Positions 13,204 to 22,950 are shown, counted from the stretch's first letter. The stretch is DNA of 64,000 bases from Unio delphinus (GCA_029339505.1 JAQISU010000115.1:12158501-12222500), one strand, 5' to 3'. Program-made: numbers and translations. The notes: a model not told the origin generated them from the letters alone.

Positions 13204-13819
13204 GTCAGAATATTTGTTGAATTTTTTGGTCCATGAATGACATTTGGAATATACAGGATCAAATGCAATTAAGTATACTTCAGTTCTTACTGTAATAAAT
13301 TTAGAGTATGCATTTGATAGCGCCCCATTTTAAGGAATTTTTAGATTTGTATGATTACTTGTGTGAATAATGGGAATATCCTTAGCCCGAAATAATTAGC
13401 AATTACTATGAGGAAACGTCACATAGTTAAGTGTGTGTGAGTTCCCATGGTGCCATGGTTGAGTAGTAGTGAAGTAAGGCCAAAACCGAATGAATGTCCC
13501 TGTAGTAAGGTACTACATATTAATATCTAGTGGTGTACATTGTTGGTGTGACTGCAGTGGCAGGATATACGGTAGGAAACCGGTAAATTGCTCAAAGGAA
13601 TAAATAAGAATGGATTCTGCACATACCGTTTATGTCGCCAGCGTGGCAAATGTGGTGCAGTTATATGTCGACATAAGCCTGAAAAGCATACGGGGGGGAG
13701 GGGGCGGAGTAAAAATAGTTCTTTGTTTAGGGGAGAGTTGTATAGTTTATATGGCATGAACTGGTACTAAAACCTGATGAAGAGAAATCATGCAGATGTG
13801 TGATTTATAGATGTTGGGC

Positions 13820-14207
13820 AGGCTAGAGATCTGTGGTTTTGCAGAGATTAGAGTAAAATTGATGGAATGAACTGAAATGTTGGGTTTGTAATTCACAACT
13901 TAAGTTGTATGGAAGTCTTTTGAAATTTTGGGTTACCTTATGACATCTAGAGGGAATCTCACCAGGGTTTGACAACCGCTCGTTCAGTAATGACCCCTGG
14001 ATTGTAAGAATACTATATATTGACTGAGATCTGTGGTCTTGCAGAGATTATAGCAAAATTGATGTATTAAACGGACACGTTGGGCTTTGTAATTGAGGTT
14101 ATATGGAAGTCTTTGGAAAGTTTGGGTAAACGTATGACTTCTAGAGGGAATCGCGCCAGGGTTTGGCAACCGCTTGGTCAGTAACAATACTATATATTGA
14201 CTGAATC
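13820..14207 (+). repeat. Two tandem copies of a roughly 190-base unit
   Basis: A unit starting at GATCTGTGGT near 13828 and ending ATATATTGACTGA near 14025 is repeated, diverged, from 14026 to about 14206. Both copies share GATCTGTGGT, GTATGACTTCTAGAGGGAAT-type sequence and CAGGGTTTG. Intronic, no coding signal. Confidence 0.75.
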
Positions 14208-14311
14208 TATAATTGCTTAATTTATCCTTAGAAAAGTGTTTGTGAGAAAGTCTCATTTTCATTTCGACAATTAAATCATATGATCTTTTTAATTTTTTTA
14301 AACCTTTGCAG

Positions 14312-14332
14312 CCATATCAAATGTTTGTCCAG
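14312..14332 (+). CDS. Host gene microexon 15 (21 bases)
   Basis: A 21-base segment with acceptor CCTTTGCAG and donor CCAG|GTACGT. Phase 1 in and out preserves the frame between the exons at 13203 and 14412, adding seven residues. It could be skipped without breaking the frame. Confidence 0.6.
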
Positions 14333-14411
14333 GTACGTTATTTCAAAATGCATCTTTTGTGTACAGTTCGTAATTAGGTGAGAACAATACCAACTTAAAT
14401 ATTTCTTTCAG

Positions 14412-14590
14412 GAATGTTTGCAATCAATACTGAGCATGCAGCTAATTTACAAAGACAACCGGAAGACTGGATGAAGTGGTCAATAAATAACATGGATCTA
14501 GCGTGGCTAGGATTTTCTGATATTCATTCCGGAATCAAGTTTTACAAAATAAATATCGGCAGCACATATATGGGATCAGATTTGAACAAG
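14412..14590 (+). CDS. Host gene exon 16
   Basis: Acceptor TTTCTTTCAG, donor AAG|GTAATA. It reads DLAWLGFSDIHSGIKFYKIN. It is the last exon before the 19-kb intron that contains element 1. Confidence 0.85.
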
Positions 14591-15411
14591 GTAATAACAT
14601 TATGAATAGACTTTTATTTTGGATTCGTTGTCTTCAACATTTGCATTCATGTCTCGATTAAAAATAATATGTTTAATGGTAGAAACATGCTTTCATTTAT
14701 TTCTTTAGATGATTCTACAATTTGTGATTGTTCATATCGAAATTACATAAAGATAATAACCTCTTTAGCTGTATAATTTGAAACTATGAGAAGTACGTAC
14801 AATCTTCACTCCTCGGCACAACTGTTGGGTGATATGGAAACAGAATTTACAGGTAGTGTTTGTTTTCCATTCTTTAATCACAACCTGTTGTACCTAGCAA
14901 TCATATTTTGTCAACATAGACTTGTGTGTAAAACTTCTGTTTTGTGATGCCTAAAGGAATCAGTTTCTCGAAAGAAAGTCACGTATCTAGTGCTAGTGTG
15001 TTATTTTCATAGATCATTTGTTATTAATTATATTTAGAATGTTCTGATCTTTCGACAAATATATTGAAGCATCATTTGTCGTCACTATTTCTTCTTTAAA
15101 TACGTTAACCAACTATAATACCTAAAGACTACAACCACTGCCTTTCAAATCTTGAATTACCAGATTTAGCTGAAAGTAGCTAATGGTCATCTGCCCACCT
15201 AGGTGATGATCGGACAGAATGATCTCTCCTACGTATAGGGAATGGCGGCATATGTCATGTATGTCTTGGTTACAATTTCCACTCGTACTAAGAAGCACGC
15301 TCTTGTCAGGAGAGATTACATCACAAGCCAGAATCTAGATGGAAGATATACCATTACAAGTTAAAGGAGTTTTTTGTAAATATAAGGAACTTATGTTACA
15401 TCTATATTTCT

Positions 15412-15414
<3 letters not shown>

Positions 15415-15463
<49 letters not shown>
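15415..15463. repeat. (TC)n microsatellite
   Basis: About 49 bases of TC repeats in the large host intron. Confidence 0.95.
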
Positions 15464-15468
<5 letters not shown>

Positions 15469-15859
15469 CGTTATATTTGTATAACATCTTTGTCACACAT
15501 TTATGTACTTGCACGGGTAGCCAATGCGAGTTCACATTATGTTATGGCTATAATTCTTTTTTTTAGTGTGGGCTAGTGTCAAGTACTTTTAGAAACTGTT
15601 ATGATATGTGTAATTAAACTACGATCGGGTACATATAGGTGTGTTTTCCATACGAATAGATCTGTGGCATCCAGGTGTCAAGCTTCAATGATTTTACCTG
15701 TACAAACATTCAGTTTCATTACGTACAGACTATCACTGAGCCTTTCTACGGTAGTGTTCAAATTAAAATTTTATGTTTTAGACGTATTGTTGTCTGCTTT
15801 CACTAATTTGAAGATAAATCATTATAAGTTATAGCTCTGCCTCTGACACACAAACACAA

Positions 15860-16436
15860 CTGCACATTTTGGATGCCATCTAAGAAAAAGGCTTTGCAAT
15901 CATTGTCGATTTAGACTTTTTGTATCGTCGCATCCTTACTTACAAAGCTTCCAGGAAGTTCTTGCGATTCGCCTACAAAACACCCTTCCTTTCCCATTTG
16001 AACTCAACATTAATTCCTTGGCCTTCGCTCGTCTGAAGAATCGAATAATGGCTCATGTCCGAAAACTCTCCATGGCGGAAAGGTCAAGTTACCTCGACGA
16101 CATCCTGTAAAAACATTAGATGAGTTATATCTTAGAATACGACATTATAATCCTTCTACACTGCCTACTAACTCCGGCTTTCTCAGCCACGAAAAATCCA
16201 ACTTACTCCCATCTCATGATTTTGTCCATCTTGTCATGGAGTTCAACACATAGGCAGAGTAGGTCAACATCAGGTGCATGCATTGGCAATCCGGACAATG
16301 GCGTTGTCTTTATTGTTGAGGAAATCTCTATCCTCACGTCAGGTCCTTTGCCTTCCTTCTAGGTTTGCTCATTGCTACAGCTGACCTAATTGTTCTATGT
16401 ATCATTATATGCACCCGTTACGTTACAAATGACTAT
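15860..16436 (+). mobile_element. DIRS-like retrotransposon remnant, 5' part (reverse transcriptase)
   Basis: Broken + frames read VDLDFLYRRILTYKASRKFL followed by RFAYKTPF (RT core), then LLPSHDFVHLVMEFNT and AFLLGLLIATADLIV. That order and spacing match the RT region of DIRS1-type tyrosine-recombinase retroelements. The sequence stops abruptly at the left end of element 1 and resumes beyond its right end. Many stops; inactive. The family call is from motif memory. Confidence 0.6.
16433..16436 (+). repeat. Candidate target-site duplication, left copy (CTAT)
   Basis: CTAT immediately precedes the left terminal repeat of element 1 and immediately follows the right one (32492-32495). Four bases is one short of the five-base duplication of element 2, so one base may have mutated. 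Confidence 0.5.
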
Positions 16437-16634
16437 AGCAGCAGAGTGGGTGAACCCTACACAACTTTTATAGGCGTCAATTAGCAAACTGAGGTTTCCC
16501 GAAATTGCTGATATAGGCCTTAATTTACTAAACTGAGGCTTCCTTGAAAATATTATAATTTTTTTAAAAATGATTTGAGCAAAAAAAAAAAAAAAAAGAC
16601 GCCATTGTCGTTGGCGTTCACCCTCTCTGCTGCT
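16437..16634 (+). repeat. Element 1 left terminal inverted repeat
   Basis: 198 bp, starting AGCAGCAGAGTGGGTGAAC and nearly identical to the reverse complement of 32293-32491. Its inner end, GTTCACCCTCTCTGCTGCT, is an inverted copy of its own outer end. Inside are two diverged direct copies of a roughly 30-base unit ending CTGAGGYTTCC and a short hairpin ACGCCA...TGGCGT. It contains an A17 run. Confidence 0.95.
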
Positions 16635-16696
16635 ATACGCTAACCGAATATTTGATCAAGTCCAACACGATATCTTGTCACAGGACGGAAATCCTT

Positions 16697-18028
16697 TTAG
16701 GACTTCACAAACAGACTAATTTGCAAAACTTCACCTCGCAGATCAATTAGATTATTAGATTGGTCAGTAAGTTTGAAATTAATTCTCGTTAAAGAATTAT
16801 TATGACATCGCATAAAGACTGGATTAGTTGGGTCTTCAATAATTAGAAATCCTGGAGGAGCCGTTGGTGCAAATGAATATAAAATATAACCTTGCTGAGC
16901 TTGATTTGATTGCTCAAGATTTATTTGATAGCTTCCTTCGATAACATCACATACTAAATTTAGCGCTATCACATTTGAGATATTTACATTTTGAGGAGCG
17001 ATATGTCTCCCACTACCATCTTGGTCGTTATTAAATGTCAGAATATTTGTTTGTTGTCGTGATAATTTCTTCCAATCGTCGTGGATTTTCTTAAACCCAA
17101 TATCGATGGCATAACTGAGATATTTTTTTAATTCGTCGGGTTTATACCCCGGAATTTTAAATGTTTGAATATCCTCTATGCGGATATTATATGATTCCCT
17201 AAATATCTTTTTATTGTCGTCGTTCATTAATACTTCTTGAATAATTTGCGTATGAAATGTTTCCATATCGTTGATGATTTTGCTACCTGTTTGTACAACG
17301 TTGATAAACTCATCTTTAGTGAGAGAGCCGGATTTAAGGGATATTAACAATAATGAAAAATCATTATTCATCGCTGTTAAATTTTCTTCGATGCTACCAA
17401 TATGAATAAAGAAATTATTGTTGTGATATCCTATGAACTTGTTAGAATAATCTTGATAACTTTTCACTTCATTGATGGGTTTTATCCTGTCGGTGATATA
17501 ATCGCCCTTTACGGGTTCATCTGGTATAACAATTTCTCGTCTAGGTGGTAGTTCAGGCCATCCTAGTATGGTTCTAATAGAACTCTGATAAATATCAACG
17601 ACATATCCAGGAGATTGTATCTCAATCGCAGATGATAACGTCGGCTCGTGAACCGTTATAGCGATTTTTGATTCTTTTCCAGTGATAGATTTTATTCTTC
17701 GTTGTAATTCGTTATTGATTTGTTCGATTTGATATGACCCCGTTGGTAACGAGACAACGTTCCAGTCTGGAGTTCCGTCTTCGCGAATTTTCCACGCGAA
17801 CACCAAGGAATTATTTGGTTGTTGACCGCCAAATGTTACCGATCTGATATTGGGCCAGCTATGATACACTCGTAGTTTTGCCAGCGCTATCTCTTTCACG
17901 GGAACGGGGCTTGGGAAATTCACACTGAATTCAGGACGCGTTGAGGTTATTGATATCATGCTTGTTTTCACCGGTGTTGTATTTTCTACTATTTGTTGAA
18001 GTAGTTCTTGCGACGATGTCTGTGACAT
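16697..18028 (-). CDS. Virion structural protein, penton/surface-like (443 aa)
   Basis: First gene inside the left terminal repeat; its homologue in element 2 is 463 aa. Two conserved blocks flank a variable middle. The N-terminal block (residues about 20-110) contains VPVKEIALAKLRVYHSWPNI, NNSLVF and LPTGSYQIEQIN. The C-terminal block (about 335-443) contains NVNISNVIALNLVCDVIEGS, GYILYSFAPTAPPGFLI and LRGEVLQISLFVK. Proteins with these two blocks accompany the capsid genes in Maverick-type elements, so a virion role (penton or spike base) is likely but unproven. The middle (about 190-330) is helical and differs most between copies. The start overlaps the end of the next gene by 98 bases. 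Confidence 0.75.
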   Translation of the reverse strand: MSQTSSQELLQQIVENTTPVKTSMISITSTRPEFSVNFPSPVPVKEIALAKLRVYHSWPNIRSVTFGGQQPNNSLVFAWKIREDGTPDWNVVSLPTGSYQIEQINNELQRRIKSITGKESKIAITVHEPTLSSAIEIQSPGYVVDIYQSSIRTILGWPELPPRREIVIPDEPVKGDYITDRIKPINEVKSYQDYSNKFIGYHNNNFFIHIGSIEENLTAMNNDFSLLLISLKSGSLTKDEFINVVQTGSKIINDMETFHTQIIQEVLMNDDNKKIFRESYNIRIEDIQTFKIPGYKPDELKKYLSYAIDIGFKKIHDDWKKLSRQQTNILTFNNDQDGSGRHIAPQNVNISNVIALNLVCDVIEGSYQINLEQSNQAQQGYILYSFAPTAPPGFLIIEDPTNPVFMRCHNNSLTRINFKLTDQSNNLIDLRGEVLQISLFVKS

Positions 18029-18500
18029 TGCTGTTATTATTATTATCCCGCTCTAATTTCAGCATTGTCGATTTATACAATTCAGCCATCGTTGAGAATT
18101 CGCTATCTGATATTGTTGTGTCATCGAGTGATGATGATATCAACGAGGACAATTGCGAGTAACCGGTAGATGCAATGTGAAATTTAATTACATAGTCGTT
18201 TAGTTTACTCTGGCTACAAGATGATAGTTTTTTTGTGATCCCGGTTAATATACAGGCGATTGTAGCCACCGCGGAAATAGCGATTGGAACTACGACCGGA
18301 GCAATCATTGTAACCGAAGATAGTATTATTCCAGCAGCAGTGATTTTACCCGACACTGAATATACTGTGATATCAACCGCGGTTATTCTTCGTTGGTATT
18401 TTTTTATTTTTATTTGATACTCCTCACAGCGTGAGCTGAGTTTAGTTTGAAATTCTCTGACCTGATCATAGCAATACTGATACACTGAAGGGATTGTCAT
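17931..18500 (-). CDS. Coiled-coil protein with a long hydrophobic segment (189 aa)
   Basis: I do not recognise the family. The N-terminal 45 residues are charged and helical (YQIKIKKYQRR). Residues about 50-90 form a long apolar stretch (ITAAGIILSSVTMIAPVVVP, then IAISAVATIACILTGI), enough for a membrane hairpin. After a second helical part the tail is Asn/Ser-rich. It sits between the penton-like and fibre-like genes, so a membrane-active or virion-associated role is a reasonable guess. The element 2 homologue (48323-48862) is broken. Confidence 0.7.
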   Translation of the reverse strand: MTIPSVYQYCYDQVREFQTKLSSRCEEYQIKIKKYQRRITAVDITVYSVSGKITAAGIILSSVTMIAPVVVPIAISAVATIACILTGITKKLSSCSQSKLNDYVIKFHIASTGYSQLSSLISSSLDDTTISDSEFSTMAELYKSTMLKLERDNNNNSNVTDIVARTTSTNSRKYNTGENKHDINNLNAS

Positions 18501-18524
18501 CTTATTTTAGCAGCATTAGTGTTT

Positions 18525-19625
18525 TCAATTTAATTGTTTACTTAAATCCGCTACGAATTCTACGTACCACGTTACTGAAACCCTGGCTAGATTTCTATCT
18601 GCGGTCGTTATCGTGAATTGTTCAGATACATCCTTGTCAATGATCGTTGATATTGTATTTTTGACTCCAGATGAACTACTTGATGATATATTGAATTGAT
18701 TCGGTGATACTATTGTTAATCGATAAATACCCTTGACGGCTGCGGTTATGTTTAAAATGTTGGTTGTGGGAGTCCACGCAAATGAATCGTGTTGAATCGT
18801 GTATACGATATTATTTATTTTCTTATGAGGAATTTTTATTTTTTCAATAACACTTATCATCCTCGTTGTATCATCCTTCATTACGTTGTTGAATGTTTTT
18901 AGATCATCGATGGATTTTTTAATATCAGGAAGGGTTATTTCAATTTTATCAAATGGGGTTCCAATAAATTTATCAATGATGTTTTTACGAAACATTGAAA
19001 ACTGTTTCACGTGTTTTTCATATTCGGATTGAAGAGTTGCTAGTTCCAACATAGAATCTTTTATCGAGGTGAGATTTGGTATGGTCACTGGTGGATTTCC
19101 AAAAAATTCTAGCATGGGTTTATCAATTTTGTCTATTATATTTCTTTGTATTGCAGTAAACTGATCAAATACAACTATATGATCGTCATACTTATCATTG
19201 AGCGATTTCAATGAACTCGCCGTGTTGTCGAGTGTTGCTAATTTATCCGTGATTGTTGAAACTAGTACACCTGGTTTGAGTTTACCCTGATCGGAAAATA
19301 ACGCGATAGTATCCTCTGTTGCGTCTCGTCGTTTAACTAAAATATCATCGAGGGAGATATTACTAGTTTTCAATTTACCCTGACGATCGCCAAATACAAC
19401 TATTTCATTAGGATCAACACTTGCTAGGTTCAACGTTTCGGCTATTTCATCTTCGATTAATTTTTTAACATCCTTGATTTTATCAAGGATTTCAACTCCA
19501 TCAGGTTCCGGTTTCTTCAGCGCTGATAAAGGTCGTCCCCAAATATCAATCATTGTTATCATAGAAATCTTTTCTCTGTTTAAAATCTTAAAGATTTTCA
19601 ATCCAACGACTGATAGTATACTCAT
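18525..19625 (-). CDS. Fibre-like structural protein (366 aa)
   Basis: Residues about 45-105 hold a repeated pattern, DPNEIVVFGDRQGKLKTSNI, then SLDDILVKR and IALFSDQGKLKPGVLV. About 160 residues of heptad-rich helix follow, then a beta-rich C-terminal knob-like part (KGIYRLTIVSPNQFNISSSS to VSVTWYVEFVADL). A helical shaft with a terminal beta domain suggests a fibre or spike; this is inference. The ATG at 19625 adds about 25 residues relative to the homologue. An internal ATG (MITMIDIWGRPL) matches the element 2 start, and the extra N-terminus includes a palindromic insertion at 19582-19598. Confidence 0.65.
   Translation of the reverse strand: MSILSVVGLKIFKILNREKISMITMIDIWGRPLSALKKPEPDGVEILDKIKDVKKLIEDEIAETLNLASVDPNEIVVFGDRQGKLKTSNISLDDILVKRRDATEDTIALFSDQGKLKPGVLVSTITDKLATLDNTASSLKSLNDKYDDHIVVFDQFTAIQRNIIDKIDKPMLEFFGNPPVTIPNLTSIKDSMLELATLQSEYEKHVKQFSMFRKNIIDKFIGTPFDKIEITLPDIKKSIDDLKTFNNVMKDDTTRMISVIEKIKIPHKKINNIVYTIQHDSFAWTPTTNILNITAAVKGIYRLTIVSPNQFNISSSSSSGVKNTISTIIDKDVSEQFTITTADRNLARVSVTWYVEFVADLSKQLN
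19470..19490. repeat. Palindromic micro-repeat in the fibre-like gene
   Basis: ATCCTTGAT-TTT-ATCAAGGAT: nine-base perfect arms and a three-base loop. The homologous site in element 2 (50198-50218) keeps the arms with loop AGA, so this one predates the split of the two elements. Confidence 0.8.
19582..19598. repeat. Palindromic micro-repeat in the fibre-like N-terminal extension
   Basis: AAAATCTT-A-AAGATTTT. It lies in the N-terminal extension that element 2 lacks. Confidence 0.65.
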
Positions 19626-19628
19626 TCA

Positions 19629-20498
19629 CTACCACATGGGGGGTTTTGATTGAGGAATCTTTGATTCCTTTGAAATAGCATCAAGTACGTTTAATACTTC
19701 ATTGCCACATATGGGTGGGTCAATCATCGTTTGCGTTGGTAACGTGGAATACCAACGGGGTATTTTTAAGCGCGTGGATAAATCAAGAATATAGCTGTTA
19801 AATTCCTTCGGAGGTGCTAGTCCATATAAGTCAAAATAAATAATCCCACGTGGATCAATCGCGTATGCAACCCAGTGTGTTCCAGGTCCATCGCTGTTAT
19901 CTAGATTAATAATACCCGTTTCAACGTGATTAGGTTGTGCCGGTAACTGATCTTTCATAAAAACACCTCTGAAGTTTTTAATCGCGAGTTTTTTAGCGGC
20001 ATTAATTAAATCAAAATTGGACATTGGAAGATTTTTCACTAGTAAACCGTTCCTAGTCTCAGGCCGCTTCCGCTGTACCATGAATACGGGGTTCCTGGTA
20101 GTCTTAGACCTTTCCCCTTTTTTATACCCCTTTCCCGTTGCCTTTTTTAGTGCCATTCCTGCCGCGGTACCAATAGCCCCTAACGCTGCCGCTTTAGCTA
20201 CCGCTGGGGCCGCTGCGGCAATCAACCCTGGAATCAATCCTAACAGCGGGAATATACCACCAGTCTTTTCCATGTTTTTAATCGCGCTCGCAGAAAGAGT
20301 AACCTGAACTCCCTTTTTTTCTTTAAACGCTTTATTAAAATGATTAACTTGAGTTTTCGTCAGCGATAGTTTATTTCCCCCGCCATTCATTTGATTAGGT
20401 TTCAGCGTTATTGTGGTTCCACATTGCTTAGCTGATTTTGATTGTAATTTTTTTAACTGACCAGGTGTCACCGACACATTGATATTATTATACGACAT
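19629..20498 (-). CDS. pX-like hydrophobic domain fused to an adenain-type cysteine protease (289 aa)
   Basis: Residues about 140-289 are an Ulp1/adenovirus-type (C5/C48) cysteine protease. His208 is in GTHWVAY, Asp223 in IIYFDLYGL, and Gln256 precedes Cys264 in PPICGNEVL, giving the His-Asp-Gln-Cys order. Proteases of this class mature capsids. The N-terminal part (about 1-75) contains repeated 'KLSLTKTQV', 'VTLSASAIKN' strands. It is followed by an apolar Ala/Gly/Pro-rich segment (about 80-115, GGIFPLLGLIPGLIAAAAPA) and a Lys-rich stretch, resembling pX/mu-type or membrane-active minor capsid proteins. So a protease seems fused to a virion-core protein. The frame is fully open here; in element 2 it is broken. 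Confidence 0.85.
   Translation of the reverse strand: MSYNNINVSVTPGQLKKLQSKSAKQCGTTITLKPNQMNGGGNKLSLTKTQVNHFNKAFKEKKGVQVTLSASAIKNMEKTGGIFPLLGLIPGLIAAAAPAVAKAAALGAIGTAAGMALKKATGKGYKKGERSKTTRNPVFMVQRKRPETRNGLLVKNLPMSNFDLINAAKKLAIKNFRGVFMKDQLPAQPNHVETGIINLDNSDGPGTHWVAYAIDPRGIIYFDLYGLAPPKEFNSYILDLSTRLKIPRWYSTLPTQTMIDPPICGNEVLNVLDAISKESKIPQSKPPMW
19653..19669. repeat. Palindromic micro-repeat near the protease C-terminus
   Basis: AGGAATC-TTT-GATTCCT, coding for extra residues (KESKIPQS) absent at the same place in element 2. It is therefore a copy-specific insertion inside a gene. Confidence 0.75.
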
Positions 20499-20554
20499 TA
20501 TACAAAACAGACTGATTCTAAATCGCAGAGAGAGAGATGGAAATATGTAATCAA

Positions 20555-21976
20555 TTACAGATTTTCCACTGGTGCATCTACCACTCTCATTCGTCCACCA
20601 ACACCTTCGAGTATCATTGATTTATCACTGAGAATGACAGCAACCGCTCTATAATTCGGGATAGCAGCAGGACGGGATACAAGAGCTCGGAAGTGTATAT
20701 CAACGACGGATTGTCTCATCAAGTCAAGATGTTCCAACGAAAAGTAATAAATCGGATACAGATTCTTAAAATCCAACTGTGATATTTGTAGACCAGTATC
20801 AACATTTTGATCGCGTCCCATATACGACAACATGTTATGATAAACTCGTGCAATATGATTTTCATTGTAATTTAGTTGTATATCCTCTGATGGTTCTTGC
20901 TGTTCGTTTATTTTCAGCGAGACTTCATTACACCCAATTTGATCAAATATCATATGGGAACGTTCTTGATCGTTTAATCTCACAGTATTCTGTAGCGCAA
21001 TAAAAATATGCCGTGGAGCTGAAATACCCTGTCGTGCTGCCAAGTGCCATGTGAGTGTACCATTAATATTAGAATCTATGGTATCTGTGGACGTTGTCAA
21101 CCAGCTCAACAATGTTTTTCCTCCTTGATCCATAAATGATAACAATCGTGGTTCTATTGACAACGACGGAGTCAACACCGGCATCCACAGTGTTAGTTTT
21201 GATAAAACGACTTTACCAGGGTGGGCGGCAGCACTGCGTCAGATTGCATTATCATCAGTGCCCTTTCTCACTAGTGCTACCGTATGCTTTGCTCCATAGA
21301 TAACTTTTCTGACGTTTCTACAAAATCCAAATATGTGATGCAACGGAATCGCACATGAAAACTGTCGACGCTGTCCCTGTAACATTGATACTCGTGTTGC
21401 AAATCCTAGATTGTAACTGGGAATAGTATTTATGACATCAAATTCAGCAGCTGGTCTTACATATCCGGCTGGTGCTGGATCAATTGCTGTAGCTCGTGTT
21501 GCTTTTACTCTAGAATACTGGACGTGTTCGGCGTTATCAGTAATATCCTTCGAGAACATCATAGACGGACCTGCCGATCTTGTATAATCATCGGAATATC
21601 TCGCTAACCCGATTATTCCCGTAGCAAAATCAACCTCACGTTCAAATGATTCGATTTCTCTTCCATCAATGAGATATCTAGCACTTTCAAATAACGCCAT
21701 GATGCCATTGTTAACAAAACCAACTCGGATAGTTGGGTTATCATCATATGGTGGATCATTATGAGCAGCATCGTTTGTTACGAGTTCACCTTCGACTTCA
21801 ATAAAGGCTTCAGCGGGTAAAAAGTATTTACTGGTATCATGAACTTGAAGTTCGATTCTCCCCTGAAGATCAGGTTGTGCTGCGTGATAGGCAAAAAATT
21901 GATAATCGCGTACAGAATTATCCTTGAGTACTGGGGCGTCCATGTCAAATGCAATATCAGGGTTCTGTTTGAACAT
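20555..21976 (-). pseudogene. Major capsid protein, double-jelly-roll type, one in-frame TGA
   Basis: The frame is open over 474 codons except for TGA at 21239-21241 (codon 246), where the element 2 protein has Trp (AIW). The N-terminal jelly roll has VHDTSKYFLPAEAFIEVEGE, VGFVNNGIMALFESARYLID and GREIES. The second half has FSCAIPLHHIFGFCRNVRKV, then APRHIFIALQ and NLYPIYYFSLEHLD. This order matches capsid proteins of Maverick/adintovirus elements, which build icosahedral shells. The single substitution is the only visible defect, so the inactivation looks recent. Gene order (protease downstream, minor capsid upstream) supports the call. Confidence 0.85.
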
Positions 21977-22430
21977 TTTTTATTATATATCCGCTGGTCT
22001 AAATTGAAGGTGAAAATTATTTTAAAATAATTCCTAACAGCTTTTCCCTATGAGAAATCCCATGCAAAATCGACCACTTGACCCTACGGAATAATTTCAG
22101 ATTTTTCATCGTGAAATCACAAAAAATGTGATTTTATTGCTGATTTTTTTTATCATTTTTGATCATTTTTGCTTCGAAAATAATAAAAATAATTCCTAAC
22201 AGCTTTTTCCTATGGAAAATCCAATGCAAATTCGACCACTTGACCCTACGAATTTCTTCCTAATTCTCACGGAAATCACTCATAAAATCACAAAAATGTG
22301 ATTTCACAGTAAAAAAATCATCAAAAAACACCCAAAATTCAGTGAAAACCAGTGAAAAATACAGAATTGAAAATCGCAGATTTTTCATTTATTATAATAA
22401 TTATTTTTTTTATAATTTGCAAAGCAATTT
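21977..22430. repeat. Non-coding gap with a 163-base tandem duplication
   Basis: Between the capsid and minor capsid genes. The segment 22024-22089 (AATTCCTAACAGCTTTTCCC and following) recurs at 22187-22252. Each copy is followed by an AAATCAC...GTGATTT palindrome (near 22114 and 22287). Element 2 has only about 45 bases here, so this is an expansion specific to element 1. No promoter motif is certain. Confidence 0.8.
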
Positions 22431-22913
22431 TCATCGACGTCTTTGACTTTTGTAGAAATTCCTTGAATTTCCAAGACCACTTCCCGCTATCATATTTGCT
22501 GTGTTATTATCCTGGGCGGTCATCAACGACTGTAGTTTTTCATCTACTGCGTTATTTATTATTTTACTAACACTTGCAGGCATAACCGCAGTAGATGGTA
22601 ACGGTAATGGTTTCTTTGAATTTGAAAATCCTTTGGATTTTCCGCGTCGAACTAGCGCTGTTAGTTTATCCTTCGCCGCTGAAAACGCCTTCGTGGCAAG
22701 ATCACCAACAGCGCTAATACCCTTATCCCTGATAACATCAATAGATTTCATTGATAGTTGTTTTGCTAGCGGCGCTACTTTTGGAGCCATTCTTGAAAAT
22801 AATCCCATTATAGTATCACCGAGACCATCTCCATAGTATGCTCGGTATTTTGGCAATCGTGAGTTTACCACGTAGACGTTAGTTGGTTTATCATGGTTGT
22901 AGTGTATGATCAT
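22431..22913 (-). CDS. Small minor capsid protein, pVI/pX-like (160 aa)
   Basis: The N-terminus MIIHYNHDKPTNVYVVN is followed by YYGDGLGDTIMGLFSRMAP, a Gly-rich turn with an amphipathic helix. A 70-residue basic helical region (SVGDLATKAFSAAKDKLTAL and following) comes next, then a second helix (VSKIINNAVDEKLQSL). The G-x-G-L-G start plus amphipathic helix is shared with adenovirus/Maverick minor capsid proteins that act on membranes or DNA; this function is inferred. It carries one shared and one copy-specific palindromic insertion. Homologue at 52733-53182. Confidence 0.7.
   Translation of the reverse strand: MIIHYNHDKPTNVYVVNSRLPKYRAYYGDGLGDTIMGLFSRMAPKVAPLAKQLSMKSIDVIRDKGISAVGDLATKAFSAAKDKLTALVRRGKSKGFSNSKKPLPLPSTAVMPASVSKIINNAVDEKLQSLMTAQDNNTANMIAGSGLGNSRNFYKSQRRR
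22455..22471. repeat. Palindromic micro-repeat at the minor capsid C-terminus
   Basis: GAAATTC-CTT-GAATTTC. It encodes residues (SRNFYKS) that have no counterpart in the shorter element 2 C-terminus, so it is copy-specific. Confidence 0.7.
22624..22642. repeat. Palindromic micro-repeat inside the minor capsid gene
   Basis: GAAAATCC-TTT-GGATTTTC, perfect eight-base arms. On the coding strand it gives KSKGFS. The same site in element 2 (52890-52908) keeps it with one mismatch. Confidence 0.85.
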
Positions 22914-22950
22914 TCTCTATTCAATTGCTATTTATCTAATCGTGGTGACA

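Noticed and set aside
17941..18417. Plus-strand frames opposite the element 1 membrane-protein gene
   Set aside because: Antisense shadows; the minus-strand protein is conserved in element 2.
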